Assembly: GCA_034769895.1 (NCBI GenBank)
Contig: CM068372.1
Location: forward strand, 384,729,910-384,793,909
Reading direction: 5' to 3'
Source of the DNA: Magicicada septendecula
Lineage: Eukaryota > Arthropoda > Insecta > Hemiptera > Cicadidae
Length of the DNA: 64,000 bases
Below, piece by piece: positions 11,595 to 22,439 of the stretch (position 1 is the stretch's first letter; each line of letters starts with the position of its first letter). The position numbers and the translations under genes were made by a program. The notes under the pieces are model-generated. The model was not told where the DNA came from. It made no database searches and saw only the letters and a program-made list of their open reading frames with translations.

Positions 11595-14364
11595 TCAGAA
11601 TTTTTTTTGTTTGCAATAATTATTTAACAGAATATTTACAACACTGCATACAATCATTTTAGTAGTTTTCTCTGCCTTATGATCATTTGAGTCACAATCA
11701 TTTAAGCATATTTCTTCATTTTCTAATGCATTGAGTGTTATGGAAGTGGCACAATGTTTTTGGTTGTTGACCTGTAAAAATGTTTCCTCATGTTCAAAGT
11801 AAAGCTTAGACACAGTTACAAATGTATACAATACAATTTCAGTCACTTTAGGGGAAGGGATCATGAGTTGTCCCCTGTCTAGGTTAACAGTGAGTTTCAC
11901 AGCGTCATTTTCACTACTAATGTACAGGATTCAACTGTCAAATTATGTCTATATTCTTCACATTTAAGTTTTTTAAGAACTGAATACACTGCATAGCCTC
12001 CAGTGTATACAATTACGGGAAGTTTGTCCATAGCTTTGTCAAGGTCATTGGAATTAATAATTATAGGTAAATCAAACCCAAAATTTAACTTTTCATCCAT
12101 ATTTTCAAAGTCTGTGTTAACATTAAAATCTGTAACACTTATTACACCACTTTTTGTCTTTAATTGGATTTTGAAACATGACGGATTGGTAATTTTTTCA
12201 ATTTCAAAAATTTGTTTTGTATAAACGTGATACTGTCTACCACTGTCATACAAAAAAATTTGTTTTGTACAAACGTGATAACTGTCTATATAAACTAAAT
12301 CTGTTTTCCAGTTGGCCAGTTTGAAATTTTCCAGGCAGCGTATAATCAAGACCAAGTTCTGCTTGGTAGTAGGAAACAATTTCTGTAATTGCATACGTTG
12401 TATGTTTCAAGGCACTCTGGGTTTCTTTTGTCAATACACCTGTGTCACCATTCATGTTTTTCCCACCTGTTCAACCAATCAAGAAACTGGTTCAAAAATA
12501 ACAATTTAACATCACTCTCACAATTAATAAGAGGATATTTGTAAACATAATTCAGTCGGATCCCTTTATTGGAGGTTTTAACATTCATAATACTCCACCA
12601 TGTATGAATAATATCAATAAAAGCAGCAGTTCCTGTGAAATTTGGAATACCATTTTCTGAACCAAGTTATAGAAGAGCTTGAGAAACATATTCAATGAAA
12701 ATTTTTAGAAGCAAATTAACACTCTGCCTTTCTAAGTTGGAAAGAGGAAGAGATTTTAGGCTCAGCATATAACCAAACTTCAAAAGACTGTTGCTGTCAC
12801 AATACAGTAGTTTTTTTAACGATAAGAGAAAAGCAGTTTGAAAATTTTTGGCACTGTCAAATGTAAAATTAGGAAAATTTGGAAAATACCTTTTCAATGT
12901 TTTTTTGATTCAGCCAGTTATTTTGGATACTTTTCGAAAGGTGTACAGGATCAATTACATAGAACAAAGGTCTAGATTTGTTGGTGGGATGTGGATACAC
13001 TATTTGCAGTTTTGGTGGTGACAAAAACTGTGATAGTGCTGTCCGATTAATTGCATTGTTATCAATAATGATACTTATAACACAAAAACCTAGTTTTTCA
13101 AGAGTAACAATTATTTTCTTCATAAAATTATATAGGTCAATATAAGTAATTGATTTTACTGGTAAAATATGTACAACGTCTTTATAGGAAGATGTTATGC
13201 TACTAATCATAAACACGTGAGCAGTAGTAGTAGCCATGTTCATACTATCATAGGCCATTCCTGATATACTACCACCTACATACTCACAAAATGGTTTTAT
13301 ATAAATTTCATCGACCATCAGATTTACCCGTTTGTCGCTCTCTTGCAAGTGATCTGCTTTGTAATGAATGTAATTCAAAAAATTAAATTTCATTCTGTTC
13401 TCCTGGATTAAAATTATATGATGACCATACTCGATGAACTGTTGTTGGGTGTGGCAGCACAATATTTCCACTGGCACGAATAAACCGATAAGCAGGGGGG
13501 GAGATAATGTATAAAAGAGATGAAAATACTAGCATGTCACTAGAATATGTTGGCCTTTCTTTTTTGTTCTTCAAAGAAACCAAGCAGTGTTTCATTGTTT
13601 TCTATACAGGATTTAAGATTAGTTATAACATTTTTCAGCAAACTTACAAGGTTACTAGTTGTACTTTGCTCACATTTTCTGTCAAACCTTCTGGCCTCTT
13701 CAATAATATCATCAATTATGTTAGTATATGTCACTACCATAGGAAAAGTATATTTACCTAACTGTTTGATTTCAATATTGTCAATATATACTGTTGCTTT
13801 TTTTTCCTCGTCAATGACAACAGATTTCTTTATAGTCGGATTAGGGTTAAATATTAAATGAAAGAAAACAATTCAATTTTCTTTACATAGTGTTGACCAG
13901 TTTTCAGGAAGAGTAATGACTCTAACTTGTTCTTTCAGTTCCTCTAGAGTGTTAAATTGTCGCTGCTTGTCATAATGTATTTTCTCTTTCACACTTTCCT
14001 GCAAAGCTAGTGCTAAGTTATTCTGCTCCTTTCTCTGTCTTCTGCACTCTGGAGATTACCTATGATTTTCTTCTGTTGACATGTAGACTGGACAGTTAGG
14101 TAATTTTAAAGGAATGGCGCCCTCCCTAAGTCGAGGAATCTGCAATGGGGCTGTAATTGTCCTGCCTCTTTTCTCATCAAAGGCACTTGCCTCCCTGATA
14201 ATATCATGTTGAGTAAAATGCAGTTCACATACCTAAAAAAAGGTAATATTCTACTCGCTACTCATACTAATGTGTACAATATTTACCAGAAACATATCTC
14301 AGAATTCCTACATTACATTCCATAAACACATACAGAAAGATAAAGAACAAATTTGGTAGGTTAG

Positions 14365-14410
<46 letters not shown>

Positions 14411-15899
14411 TTGGTAGGTCATAAAAGGATAATCATTGCTTTGAACAGAGAATGACTTGATAATACCTTGCCTACTATTTCTTCACTAGATGATTTTTTT
14501 TTTTAATTTATAGTACACTTTATTATTAATGCAGTTAAACTTTAAAAAGTTTTAATTGTTCTACTGTTTGACAGCCTTCACAGTTTGGAAAACCAATGGT
14601 TCTCTGTTTTGCTTGAATGTTGGTCTACCTAATGTGTATGTATGATTTCAAACCTTTATTTGTATAATCTAGTCGGTGTTATTATGCATATTTTGTTATT
14701 AGAGGTTCACTGATCATATTTTTGTTATAGATTTGAACTCCGTTTAACAAAATTACAAACAAATGCATAAATGTTTGAATCATTATAAAATAGTTTTATT
14801 TATGGGTACTATAAATAAAAAAGTAGTTACAGTAATGTGGTTGATATGTAGTCACATTAAACAGTTTTATGTCAATTACATTTGGAACATTTTTCTCCAA
14901 AGGTGCTTAGAAGGATTACATTAACCTGTGTACAGTTTTCTACTTAATATTTCAACACACGGATTACTGATAATTAAAGATTTGAAATGCCAATTAACTG
15001 AATAAACATTCACCACTGGAATTGGTTAAACCATTAATATGTGTAATATTTATTAATCTATTACGTCCAGCATCTTTGTAAAACACATTGGACAAAATTG
15101 CTAATATACAGAGTGAAAATCATATATAACTTTTTCAATTTTATAAGATCTCAATTCATTGCTAGTGATAGTTATGCAAATTTTAAAATTTAAGTTTGTT
15201 AAACTGGAAATAGATGCAGTTACTCAGTGCAACCTTTAAAACCAATAGAAATCTGTAAGTCTAGTATTAATAAATTAACTAGCCTTACACAAGCTGACCT
15301 TTTCCCAATTCTAATTGTTTTAAATGAAAACAATTACACCTAACTATACACAACCTAACCTTCTACCAAATATAAAAGCACTATAACAAAAAAAAAATTA
15401 CATTGCATTAAACTAACAAATCATTATGTAAATTATGTAATCCTTTACTCAAGGGTGCAACTATTATAGGTTACAATTATTTTAGTATGCCTGAGTATTA
15501 TGTAGTAGAGTTATCTTGGTATTAGCCTACTTTACAATGTGTAAATGTAATTTAACATACACTTAACTTGTTTTTATATTAATTTTGAAAATGTACTTAA
15601 TTTTTAATTTCAAATATCCAATATTTATTATTTATTTATTTATTTATTATTAATAGTATAATAGCCTAATAGAAACAAGTATTCATTGTTGCCTCCGCTT
15701 TTAGTTGTATTAAAACGTAAATAATGTGAACTTAATTACATACCCGGCTATGTAACGTAGGCACAAAATCACGTTTGATTGCCTAAATTGCAGATCCATT
15801 TCTGCAGAAATTCTGGATCTTTAGGAAAACTAAAAACTGTGACTTTTGCACATTCCTATAATTTTCTTTATAATTAGGCACAGAACATCAAAACGGCAT
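11595..15899 (-). pseudogene. THAP-domain P-element-type transposase, broken, two visible exons
   Basis: Transposases of this group bind DNA with a THAP zinc finger and cut with an RNase H-like domain. Exon 1 (15899-15744) starts MPF*CSVPNYKENYRN and, after a frameshift, reads VFSFPKDPEFLQKWI, the first half of a THAP domain. A GTATGT donor lies at 15743. After a 1.5-kb intron, a T-rich tract and AG precede exon 2 at 14232, which opens VCELHF and continues REGAIPLKLPNCP, the second half of the domain. A charged, probably coiled-coil segment lies at about 14040-13900. Catalytic-type motifs follow: LMVDEIYIKP near 13320, IIIDNNAINR near 13060, and VIDPVHLSKSIQNNWL near 12950. The C-terminal IVYTGGYAVYSVLKKLKCEE lies near 12000. 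Stops, frameshifts and a 48-bp in-frame duplication (12211/12259) inactivate it. The second Cys ligand of the finger is Tyr. The ATG lies 442 bp from the right terminal repeat. Confidence 0.8.
14371..14409. repeat. (TG)n microsatellite in the transposase intron
   Basis: About 19 uninterrupted TG units. Confidence 0.95.
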
Positions 15900-16311
15900 A
15901 CTTAACCTTAAATAGTACTTTAGAAAATTAAAATGACCACAACAACCAAATTTAACGTTACACTAACTGGAAAATTAGATAAAAATAACACAATTTCTTT
16001 TAAACAATTGTTATAACCACCACACCACAAGAAATACGTGAAAACTTCCAATATTTAATGTTAACAATTATGCACTCACTAAACACACTACCAACACGTG
16101 TAACTATATACTCTGACGTCACAGTTTGGCGGGAACGAGAATCCGAAGGCCTGAGAATCTAGGCAGCCGTGTCCAGAACCAGTCAGCCTATCACGCCAAA
16201 CCCACTACGCTGGCGTACTACGTGATGCGCTCTGGAGGAAAACATAACCATTATTTTTCTAGTGTGTGGAGAACGGCGTGTTGAGTTCGGCGTATTGCGT
16301 CCTACGCAGCT
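15900..16311. other. Presumed 5' flank/promoter side of the transposase gene
   Basis: Sequence between the THAP start codon and the right terminal repeat. It becomes GC-richer from about 16115 and includes a TGACGTCA octamer near 16114, the same motif that is repeated at the left end. No TATA box is clearly placed. Confidence 0.4.
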
Positions 16312-16341
16312 CAAGAAACCTGCTCGTAGGAAAACGGGCCT
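16312..16341 (-). repeat. Right terminal inverted repeat of the 10.6-kb transposon
   Basis: Its complement begins AGGCCCGTTTTCCTACGAGC, followed by TAA at 16342-16344. It pairs with 5764-5793. Confidence 0.8.
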
Positions 16342-16344
16342 TAA

Positions 16345-16540
16345 AGAAAATCGCTCAACGAACTGAATCGACTAAGCCAGACGTTGTGATTTTATAGGTC
16401 GCGGAGAGGTCCAGAATAGCTTTCTCTTCTTACTGCACACCGGCTTAAATGCATATTTCAAGTGATCTCCACAGTACTCTGGAACGTACTTAAGCGCGGC
16501 TTTGAGTGACTGACTGATTTATCACATGTACTTGAGTCTA
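16345..16540 (-). mobile_element. Solo LTR, 5' part, continuation of 5532-5763
   Basis: Aligns with the reverse-oriented LTR at 39010-39190 (AAATCGC..., TTATAGG in the TATA position, CCAGAATA, GTACTTAAGCGCGGCTTTGA against a related block). The outer LTR end is decayed, so the right limit is approximate. Confidence 0.55.
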
Positions 16541-16577
16541 CAATCACCTTTATATTACATCTTCACAATAGCCCAAG

Positions 16578-16800
16578 TTATTGAAAAGCACGGAGAATAT
16601 TGGTTGCCCACAGACATAGCTTTCGTCTACTTAGCAAGGCTTTCGATAGAGTGATAGAGTGAACAGAGGAAGCCTGTGGACAATATTTGTAAAGAAACGC
16701 ATTCCGCAATACCTCATTCGAGCCATAGAAAATGTTTACGTGCAAAACAAAAATATTAATTGAAACAGGAAGACTTAAAACAACTTCCAACGGTTCACTG
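16578..16800 (+). pseudogene. LINE reverse-transcriptase fragment
   Basis: The plus strand reads degraded reverse-transcriptase motifs: LPTDIAFVYLA then RLSIE/AFDRV (palm motif A region) and, after frame changes, IRAIENVYVQNKILIETGRL. The same protein block is present on the minus strand at 19380-19560. The fragment ends where the 47-bp minisatellite begins. Confidence 0.6.
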
Positions 16801-16820
16801 TCGTAATGACATAAATAACA

Positions 16821-17484
16821 AACACGTGCATGGGAATGAGCATAGACAGGAACGCTTAAATAGACGTAACACGTGCAGAGGAATGAGCATAGACAGGAAC
16901 GCTTAAACAGGCGTAACACGTGCATAGGAATGAGCATAGACAGGAGCGCTTAAACAGGCGTAACACGTGCATAGGAATGAGCATAGACAGGAACGCTTAA
17001 ACAGACGTAACTCGTGCATAGGAATGAGCATAGACAGGAACGCTTAAACAGGCGTAACACGTGCATAGGAATGAGCATAGACAGGAACGCTTAAACAGGC
17101 GTAACACGTGTATAGGAATGAGCATAGACAGGAACTCTTAAACAGGCGTAACACGTGCATAGGAATGGGCATAGACAGGAACGCTTAAACAGGCGTAACA
17201 CGTGCGTAGGAATGAGCATAGACAGGAACGCTTAAACAGGCGTAACACGTGCGTAGGAATGAGCATATACAGGAACGCTTAAACAGGCGTAACACGTGCA
17301 TAGGAATGAGCATAGACAGGAACGCTTAAACAGGCGTAATACGTGCATAGGAATGAGCATAGACAGGAATGTTTAAACAGGCGTAACACGTGCATAGGAT
17401 TGAGCATAGACAGGAACGCTTAAACAGGCGTAACACGTGCATAGGAATGAGCATAGACAGGAACGCTTAAACAGACGTAACACA
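16821..17484. repeat. 47-bp minisatellite, about 14 copies
   Basis: The unit reads ACACGTGCATAGGAATGAGC then ATAGACAGGAACGCTTAAAC then AGGCGTA. Units differ by single substitutions (for example GTGCGTAGG at 17203 and 17250, AACTCTTAAAC at 17133). Each copy carries the palindrome CACGTG, with a few exceptions. The array sits at the broken end of a LINE fragment. Confidence 0.95.
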
Positions 17485-17646
17485 ATCTAGTTTTTGTGGA
17501 AATTGATGAAGTCACAATGCTTGATATGGACGACCAATGAGGAAGGTGAGATTCGCCTTGCAAAGGCAAAAGTAACGGTTGAAAATACGTATGGTATGTT
17601 TGTTACCGTCCTCGTGGGCACATGTTTTGTGATTACGGGCATGTAA

Positions 17647-18383
17647 CAGGCCTGGATTTAGGTGTCCTGCCGCCCCTTGGCACTATTGTTAGCGGCGCCA
17701 CCCCCCAAAAATTAACTTCTATATATTCAATTCTCCTTGACTGCTGAAAAAGTTGCTGAAAATAGTCATTTCAAATTCTATTGCAAATATCTCATTTGAT
17801 CTTAAATCTAAAAAGGAAATGTGATGGAATTGTGAAGAAGATTACATTTTTTAAATTTTTATTAATATTTATTTACGTGTACACTTTAGTAACACATAGA
17901 TTAGTTTTATAACAAGAACATACGTAGGCCAACTTTCTCTTTATAGGTTTATTTATAGACCTGCATGGTTTGGTTTTATCGTCAAACATAGTCAAATCAA
18001 TGAAAGTAATGTAAATTGGATAATTAGAACAAATAATTTAAGAGTGATTGAATAAGATCCCAAATTACACAAATGGCTTGCTTTTACATTGGCTTTCGTC
18101 TTGCTTTGATAAGTGAAAATTCTTCAATAAGGCCTTTGCTCCTTTCCGACCATTGCTATTGATAGGCCCTGTGTCAATACCGTGTTATTCAATTATATAA
18201 ATAAAGGTTATTTCAAAACCATTTTCATCAATTTGGCCATAATGCAAGTGCCCAATACAAATACTGCAATTAAAAAACCGAAAACATGAAATTTTAACAA
18301 ATAATTTTTGACCTCATGCCGCCCCCCTGAGCCTGCCGCCACTAGGCACGTGCCTAGTGTGCGTAGTGGGAAATCCGGGTCTG
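17647..18383. mobile_element. Non-autonomous hAT-type element (737 bp)
   Basis: The ends are CAGGCCTGGATTTAGG and, on the complement, CAGACCCGGATTTCCC: related inverted ends starting with CAG. The flanks GCATGTAA (17639-17646) and GCATGAAA (18384-18391) form an 8-bp target duplication with one mismatch, the hAT signature. No transposase is encoded. Confidence 0.75.
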
Positions 18384-18436
18384 GCATGAAAGTAATGTGT
18401 AAAGTTAATTAATGATTAAACTTGATGAGATAAGTA

Positions 18437-18437
18437 T

Positions 18438-18468
<31 letters not shown>

Positions 18469-18571
18469 CAAGGTTTAAACCAAGAATAGTATGTTCCGGT
18501 TTCAAATAGGCAAATATCCACACCACACACACCACACCAGCACACACCACACCACACCACACCACCACCAG
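18437..18571. repeat. (CAT)n tail and (ACACC)n low-complexity tract
   Basis: About ten CAT units at 18437-18467 (the LINE tail) and an ACACC/ACCAC-rich tract at about 18519-18571. Confidence 0.85.
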
Positions 18572-19680
18572 CGCTTCCTCGCATGCCCCACACCTCTCCG
18601 TCCTCTCGGCTTATAGTTCCATAGTTGTTTGGGGAAGCGGCAGTCATCCGTTCGGCAAAGATGTTCCCACCAATTCAGCCGATACTGGGCGATCCTGTCG
18701 AGTATACTATAATATTCAGTTCCTGCCGTCTATCTGTGTTTCTTCTATGATCATGGAGAGTATACTTCTGCCACGTGCCTGAGAAACCTCATTTCAGCCG
18801 CTTGGATGCGACTGGCCTGGCCTTTCGTTAAAATCCAATTCTCAGACCCATAAAGAAGTGTGGGAAGGCCATCACCTTGTAGAATTTAGGCGTGTTCCTT
18901 TACTTGCTGACTTAAGGTTTCGTCTGATGTTCCCGCACATAAGGTTGAACTTATGCAACTTGTTCACCACGTCGTTGCTTGCATTATAAGACACACTGTA
19001 GCCCAGGTATTCAAAACTGCTAACTTGTTACAGGACAGTACCGTCTATAACAATTTTTGCCCGTATGAGATCAGTTCCACAAAAAGCCATCATCTTGGTT
19101 TTAATTGTGGATATTTGCAATCCAGAATTTTTGCAGATTCCATTTAACAAATTCATATCCATCTGCATTCTGTTTTCAGAGTCCGAAAGAATAGCCTGAT
19201 CGTCAGCAAACAACAAAGTATCAATTGTAGAGTGACCAATCATAAAGTGGTCTGGAAGACACATCTGCCAGTTTTGTATGACATCGTCAATATATAAATT
19301 AAAAAGAGAAGGTGATAATGGACACTCTTGTCGTACTCCACAATTGATCAGGCCAACTCTAGGAGCTGTTCTCGGTCTACCTGTTTCTATTAACATTTTG
19401 TTCTCCTATATATAGACTCTGTAATGCTCTAATTAGATGTTGTGGGATCCCTTTCCTTGCCATTACTGCCCATAGTTTGCTCCTATTCACTCTGTCAGAA
19501 GCCTTCTCGAAGTCGATGAAAGCTATGTTTGTGGGCAGCTGATACTCTCTACGCTTTTCAATGAGCTGGGATATTGTAAATATACAATCTAAACATGATC
19601 TGCCCTTCCTGAAACCGTTATGGGCCTCTGAAAGTATTGTCTCCGTTATCGCATTCAGCCATGTTCTTAATATAGATGCA
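18437..19680 (-). pseudogene. LINE reverse transcriptase and 3' end with (GAT)n tail
   Basis: A minus-strand LINE copy. The 5' part has decayed RT motif A (FIDFEKASDRVNR near 19520). The readable block runs 19396-19028: ETGRPRTAPRVG, GVRQECPLSPSLFNLYIDD, FADDQAILSDSEN (catalytic DD) and KTKMMAFCGTDLIRAKIV. A C-terminal region without RNase H follows in broken frames to about 18570. It then runs through a (TGG/TGTGG)n-rich stretch and ends in ACCGGAACATACTATTCTTG, CCTTGAG and ten GAT units (18437-18467). The same 3' end recurs at 42105-42161. The clade is not certain (RTE- or CR1-like). Confidence 0.75.
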
Positions 19681-20338
19681 TATAATTTATATGAAGTATT
19701 AAGAAGGCTGAATAAGTAATCATTGATTTAAATAATAATATGCATTGCTGAATAAACAATTTCAATTGCTTTTCCAGATAAACATACTGTGTTAGTAACT
19801 CTCGTGGCGTCTTCTTACATTCACATATTCTATAATGCTGAGGAATTACAGTTACAGGAATCCCGTTAGAAATCATCATTTGTTTTCATGGTGACTAAGC
19901 CGCGTGGAATTATTATTTTCGGCCGCTTTATTGATACGCACAACCAGGAAAATGCTGTAATAACGTCAGGAGACCTGTTCGTAACAAATACGCGTATATC
20001 CTATGACGATTAACTGGGTGCCTGTTCTCTAAATGTCTTGTTATCACTTTATGAGAAACCGCCGTAGTAAGACAATAATACTTCTGTGTATTAATCACAA
20101 AACGTAAAAAATCATTAAGCCAATAAATCTATTGACGTATAGTAATCTTATGTTAAATTGTGTTGAGTTACAATATTAAGTGATTACACTGGGCATCACA
20201 TGCTGTGTCCTCTTGATAAAAATAGGTTTTTACGTGAATTGCTGCATAAAACTACCAAATTCGAAGTTAGTTTTCATCTGTCGACTACATTTTTAATTAC
20301 ATTGAAATTTAAATATTTTTCATATATTATTGTTCTTA
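19681..20338. other. No supported feature
   Basis: AT-rich spacer between the LINE and Helitron relics. No domain or repeat recognised. Confidence 0.5.
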
Positions 20339-21241
20339 CTGATTCTGGGCAGTTGTTCTTTCTTGACGCTCCTGGTGGCACTGCAAAACGTTCTTGATCA
20401 ATCTGTTGCTAGCCACAATTAGGGGCGAAAGGAACATCGCCGTTGCCGTTACTTCCTGAGGTATTGCAGCTACCTTGATCGATGAAGGCAGGACGGCCCC
20501 ATCGTCTTGATATCAAGGTTTTAGAAGAGGAGGGAAGAATAAAGATTCCTGGTAACCTTTGCGATGTTGTGGGAGACCTGATCAGCTTCAGTGACAGAAT
20601 ATACTCCAACATTCATCAGGCTAGAGAGGATTGCACTTCATGGCTGAGGGAAAGAGCTAATCTCACTCCAACAAACATCTCAGCCAACAGCATCAACAAC
20701 TTTCTGTTGGAGAAGCTGCCGACTGAGCATATGAGGTATGAGTCTGTGGACTCTGTGGTGGAGGTCGAGGATGCTGTACATTACCCTGTGGAGTTCTTGC
20801 ATACTCTCTACCCACCAGTAGTACCACCTCATGTACTCTATCTCAAGGTTGGCGCTCCAATCATGCTGTTGTGCAATCTAAACCCTCCGAAACTGTGCAA
20901 TGGCACCAGGCTTCTGCACAACATGTCATCGAAGCCACGATATTCACAGGGGTCGGTAAGGAAGAAACGGTCATCATTCCCCGGATTCCTCTGATCCCAT
21001 CAGACTACCACTTTTAGTTCAAACGTCTGCAGTTTTCCTTTAAGGTATGGTACGCCATGACCATCAATAAGGCACAGGGGCAGAGTTTCATAGTGGCTGG
21101 TGTGGATCTGAGGAGTGACTGTTTCTCCCATGGCCAGTTGTACGTGGCGTTCTCCAGAGTCAGTTCACCTGACAGCCTGGTCATCCTCCAGCCAGAGAGC
21201 AAAACCAGGAATGTTGTTTACAGGGAGGTCCTGAGCACTTA
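20339..21241 (+). pseudogene. Helitron PIF1-type helicase, internally deleted
   Basis: Helitron RepHel proteins carry a C-terminal PIF1-family 5'-3' helicase. Walker A lies at 20345-20395: GQLFFLDAPGGTAKR, where GGTGKT has become GGTAKR, so ATP binding should be lost. The middle of the helicase is missing (a jump at about 20470-20485). The later part reads in one frame at 20482-20900 (GRIKIPGNLCDVVGDLIS, WLRERANLTPTN, GAPIMLLCNLNPPKLCNGTR). A frame change follows before the last motifs at 21057-21241: MTINKAQGQSF and GQLYVAFSRVSSPDSLVIL. The stop is TAA at 21240-21242. No rolling-circle initiator domain is seen upstream, so the element is 5'-truncated or rearranged. Confidence 0.85.
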
Positions 21242-21644
21242 ATCTGAGGGAGCAACTGAAAATATATGCTAACCAAGTTATTACCCTGGCTACGTAGACC
21301 AAGAAACCAGGGGTGGTGGTGGGATCAAAGGGCTTAACCCCATCTACTTTATTGTTGTTAGACTTACAATACAGGACTGTCTTAATCTCTAACAGAAACT
21401 TAGCTTACCCTCTCTAATTAAATAATACAGCGTCATTTTTAACAACTCATTAATTTTCAAACTTTAATAGTTGATTGATCAAGCTTGATGAAATTGATCA
21501 TCTTCAAGCTTGATCGTCTTCAAATTGATCGAGCTTAAATAGCTTAAATAGTTTCTCTTAGTTTCAAAATACCGGTATCTAAGCTTCACAAATAACCTAT
21601 TTCTATTTTCTGATTTTAAATTCTGTTTTTTTTTCTGATAATCA

Positions 21645-21672
21645 CCGTAGCAAAGTACGGGTATCCAGCTAG
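21645..21672 (+). repeat. Helitron 3' terminal hairpin and CTAG end
   Basis: A 5-bp stem (CCGTA/TACGG) with a 6-nt loop, then GTATCCAG and CTAG. This is the structure at which rolling-circle transposition of Helitrons terminates. Confidence 0.85.
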
Positions 21673-21848
21673 TAATGATATGAAAGCGATAGAGCCTCTA
21701 CTAGGAATGCAGCCAGGCTACATCAAATTTTGCTGTTTTTTTATGTGAACAGAACAGTCACGACAGAACCAATCACCTTAGTTCGTAAGGACTGACCTCG
21801 AAAAAATAATTTTATTCCAGGTTTAAAGATTACTTTCCATAAACATTA

Positions 21849-22370
21849 GTGAATGTTTATGTTTCTCCATTTCACATCAAACTTGGGTTGATGAAAATGT
21901 TAGTGAAAACCGTAAGTAAAGAAGGAGAAGCGATAATGTACTTAAGAAACGAGTTTCCGCAACTGAGCAAAGCAAAAATTAATGAGGGTGTTTTCGTCGG
22001 GCCACAAATAAAAGCAATGCTAAAGGATGAAGAATTTAAAACTAATACAAATAATGTAGAGAAAAGAACTTAGGCTTAATTTAAGTCTGTCTGCAAGAAC
22101 TTTCTTAGAAATAACAAATCAGAAGGCTGGCGAGAAAGCTAAATATTCCACTTGCACGAAAAATTAATTTCAATGTGTCATTGGAATTGCATTTCCTCCA
22201 CTCACATCTGGACTTTTTCTTTTAAATTTTGATCCAGTAAATGAACATAAGGAACATAACATAAGGGTAACGAACATAAGGATAGCTGACAACATTCTGG
22301 AACAATGTCGAAACATGGTAAGAGATGTCTACAGAAGGAAACGACCATCACAAGTCATTTAATGTCGTGA
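21849..22370 (+). pseudogene. Repetitive arthropod ORF fragment, function unknown
   Basis: An open frame at 21849-22073 reads NVYVSPFHIKLGLMKMLVK, YLRNEFPQLSKAKINEGVFV and GPQIKAMLKDEEF. After the stop, weaker pieces continue (FKSVCKNFLRNNKSEG). This block resembles a multi-copy uncharacterised protein I recall from many arthropod genomes, most likely of mobile origin, but I cannot name the family with confidence. Stops and frameshifts make this copy non-functional. Confidence 0.45.
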
Positions 22371-22439
22371 CTGTAATATGATAATCATTATCAAAGAGCA
22401 CTTGATGCACTTGGCTGCTATGGAATGTAAAAACATAAA

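Larger units (their letters stand above)
5764..16341 (-). mobile_element. 10.6-kb DNA transposon with THAP/P-type transposase
   Basis: Inverted terminal sequences begin AGGCCCGTTTT and continue nnTAnGAGCAGGTTT (5764-5793 and the complement of 16312-16341). The flanks are TAA at 5761-5763 and TAA at 16342-16344. The flanking DNA rejoins into one LTR, and the uninterrupted paralog near 39007 reads GCACTAAATAAATCGC, which supports a 3-bp TAA duplication. A TTAA target with one later substitution on the left is the alternative. The element carries a decayed transposase gene (minus strand), a 64-bp tandem repeat, and a nested solo LTR at 6605-7150. Its size is large for this group and partly due to nested insertions. 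Confidence 0.75.
20339..21672 (+). mobile_element. Truncated Helitron with intact 3' terminus
   Basis: The helicase relic is followed 430 bp later by a canonical Helitron 3' end: hairpin CCGTA-GCAAAG-TACGG at 21645-21660, an 8-nt spacer, then CTAG at 21669-21672, with T next (insertion between A and T is typical). The 5' TC end was not located. Confidence 0.8.

Noticed and set aside
16578..16937. Minus-strand 119-residue open frame with repeated peptide
   Set aside because: Half of it translates the 47-bp minisatellite and the rest is antisense to a LINE fragment.
16821..17484. Regular short repeats as a CRISPR array
   Set aside because: Head-to-tail 47-bp units with no spacers, in a eukaryotic, transposon-rich context.
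21849..22073. A functional host gene
   Set aside because: The homology-like block is followed by stops and frameshifts and resembles a multi-copy arthropod repeat protein.
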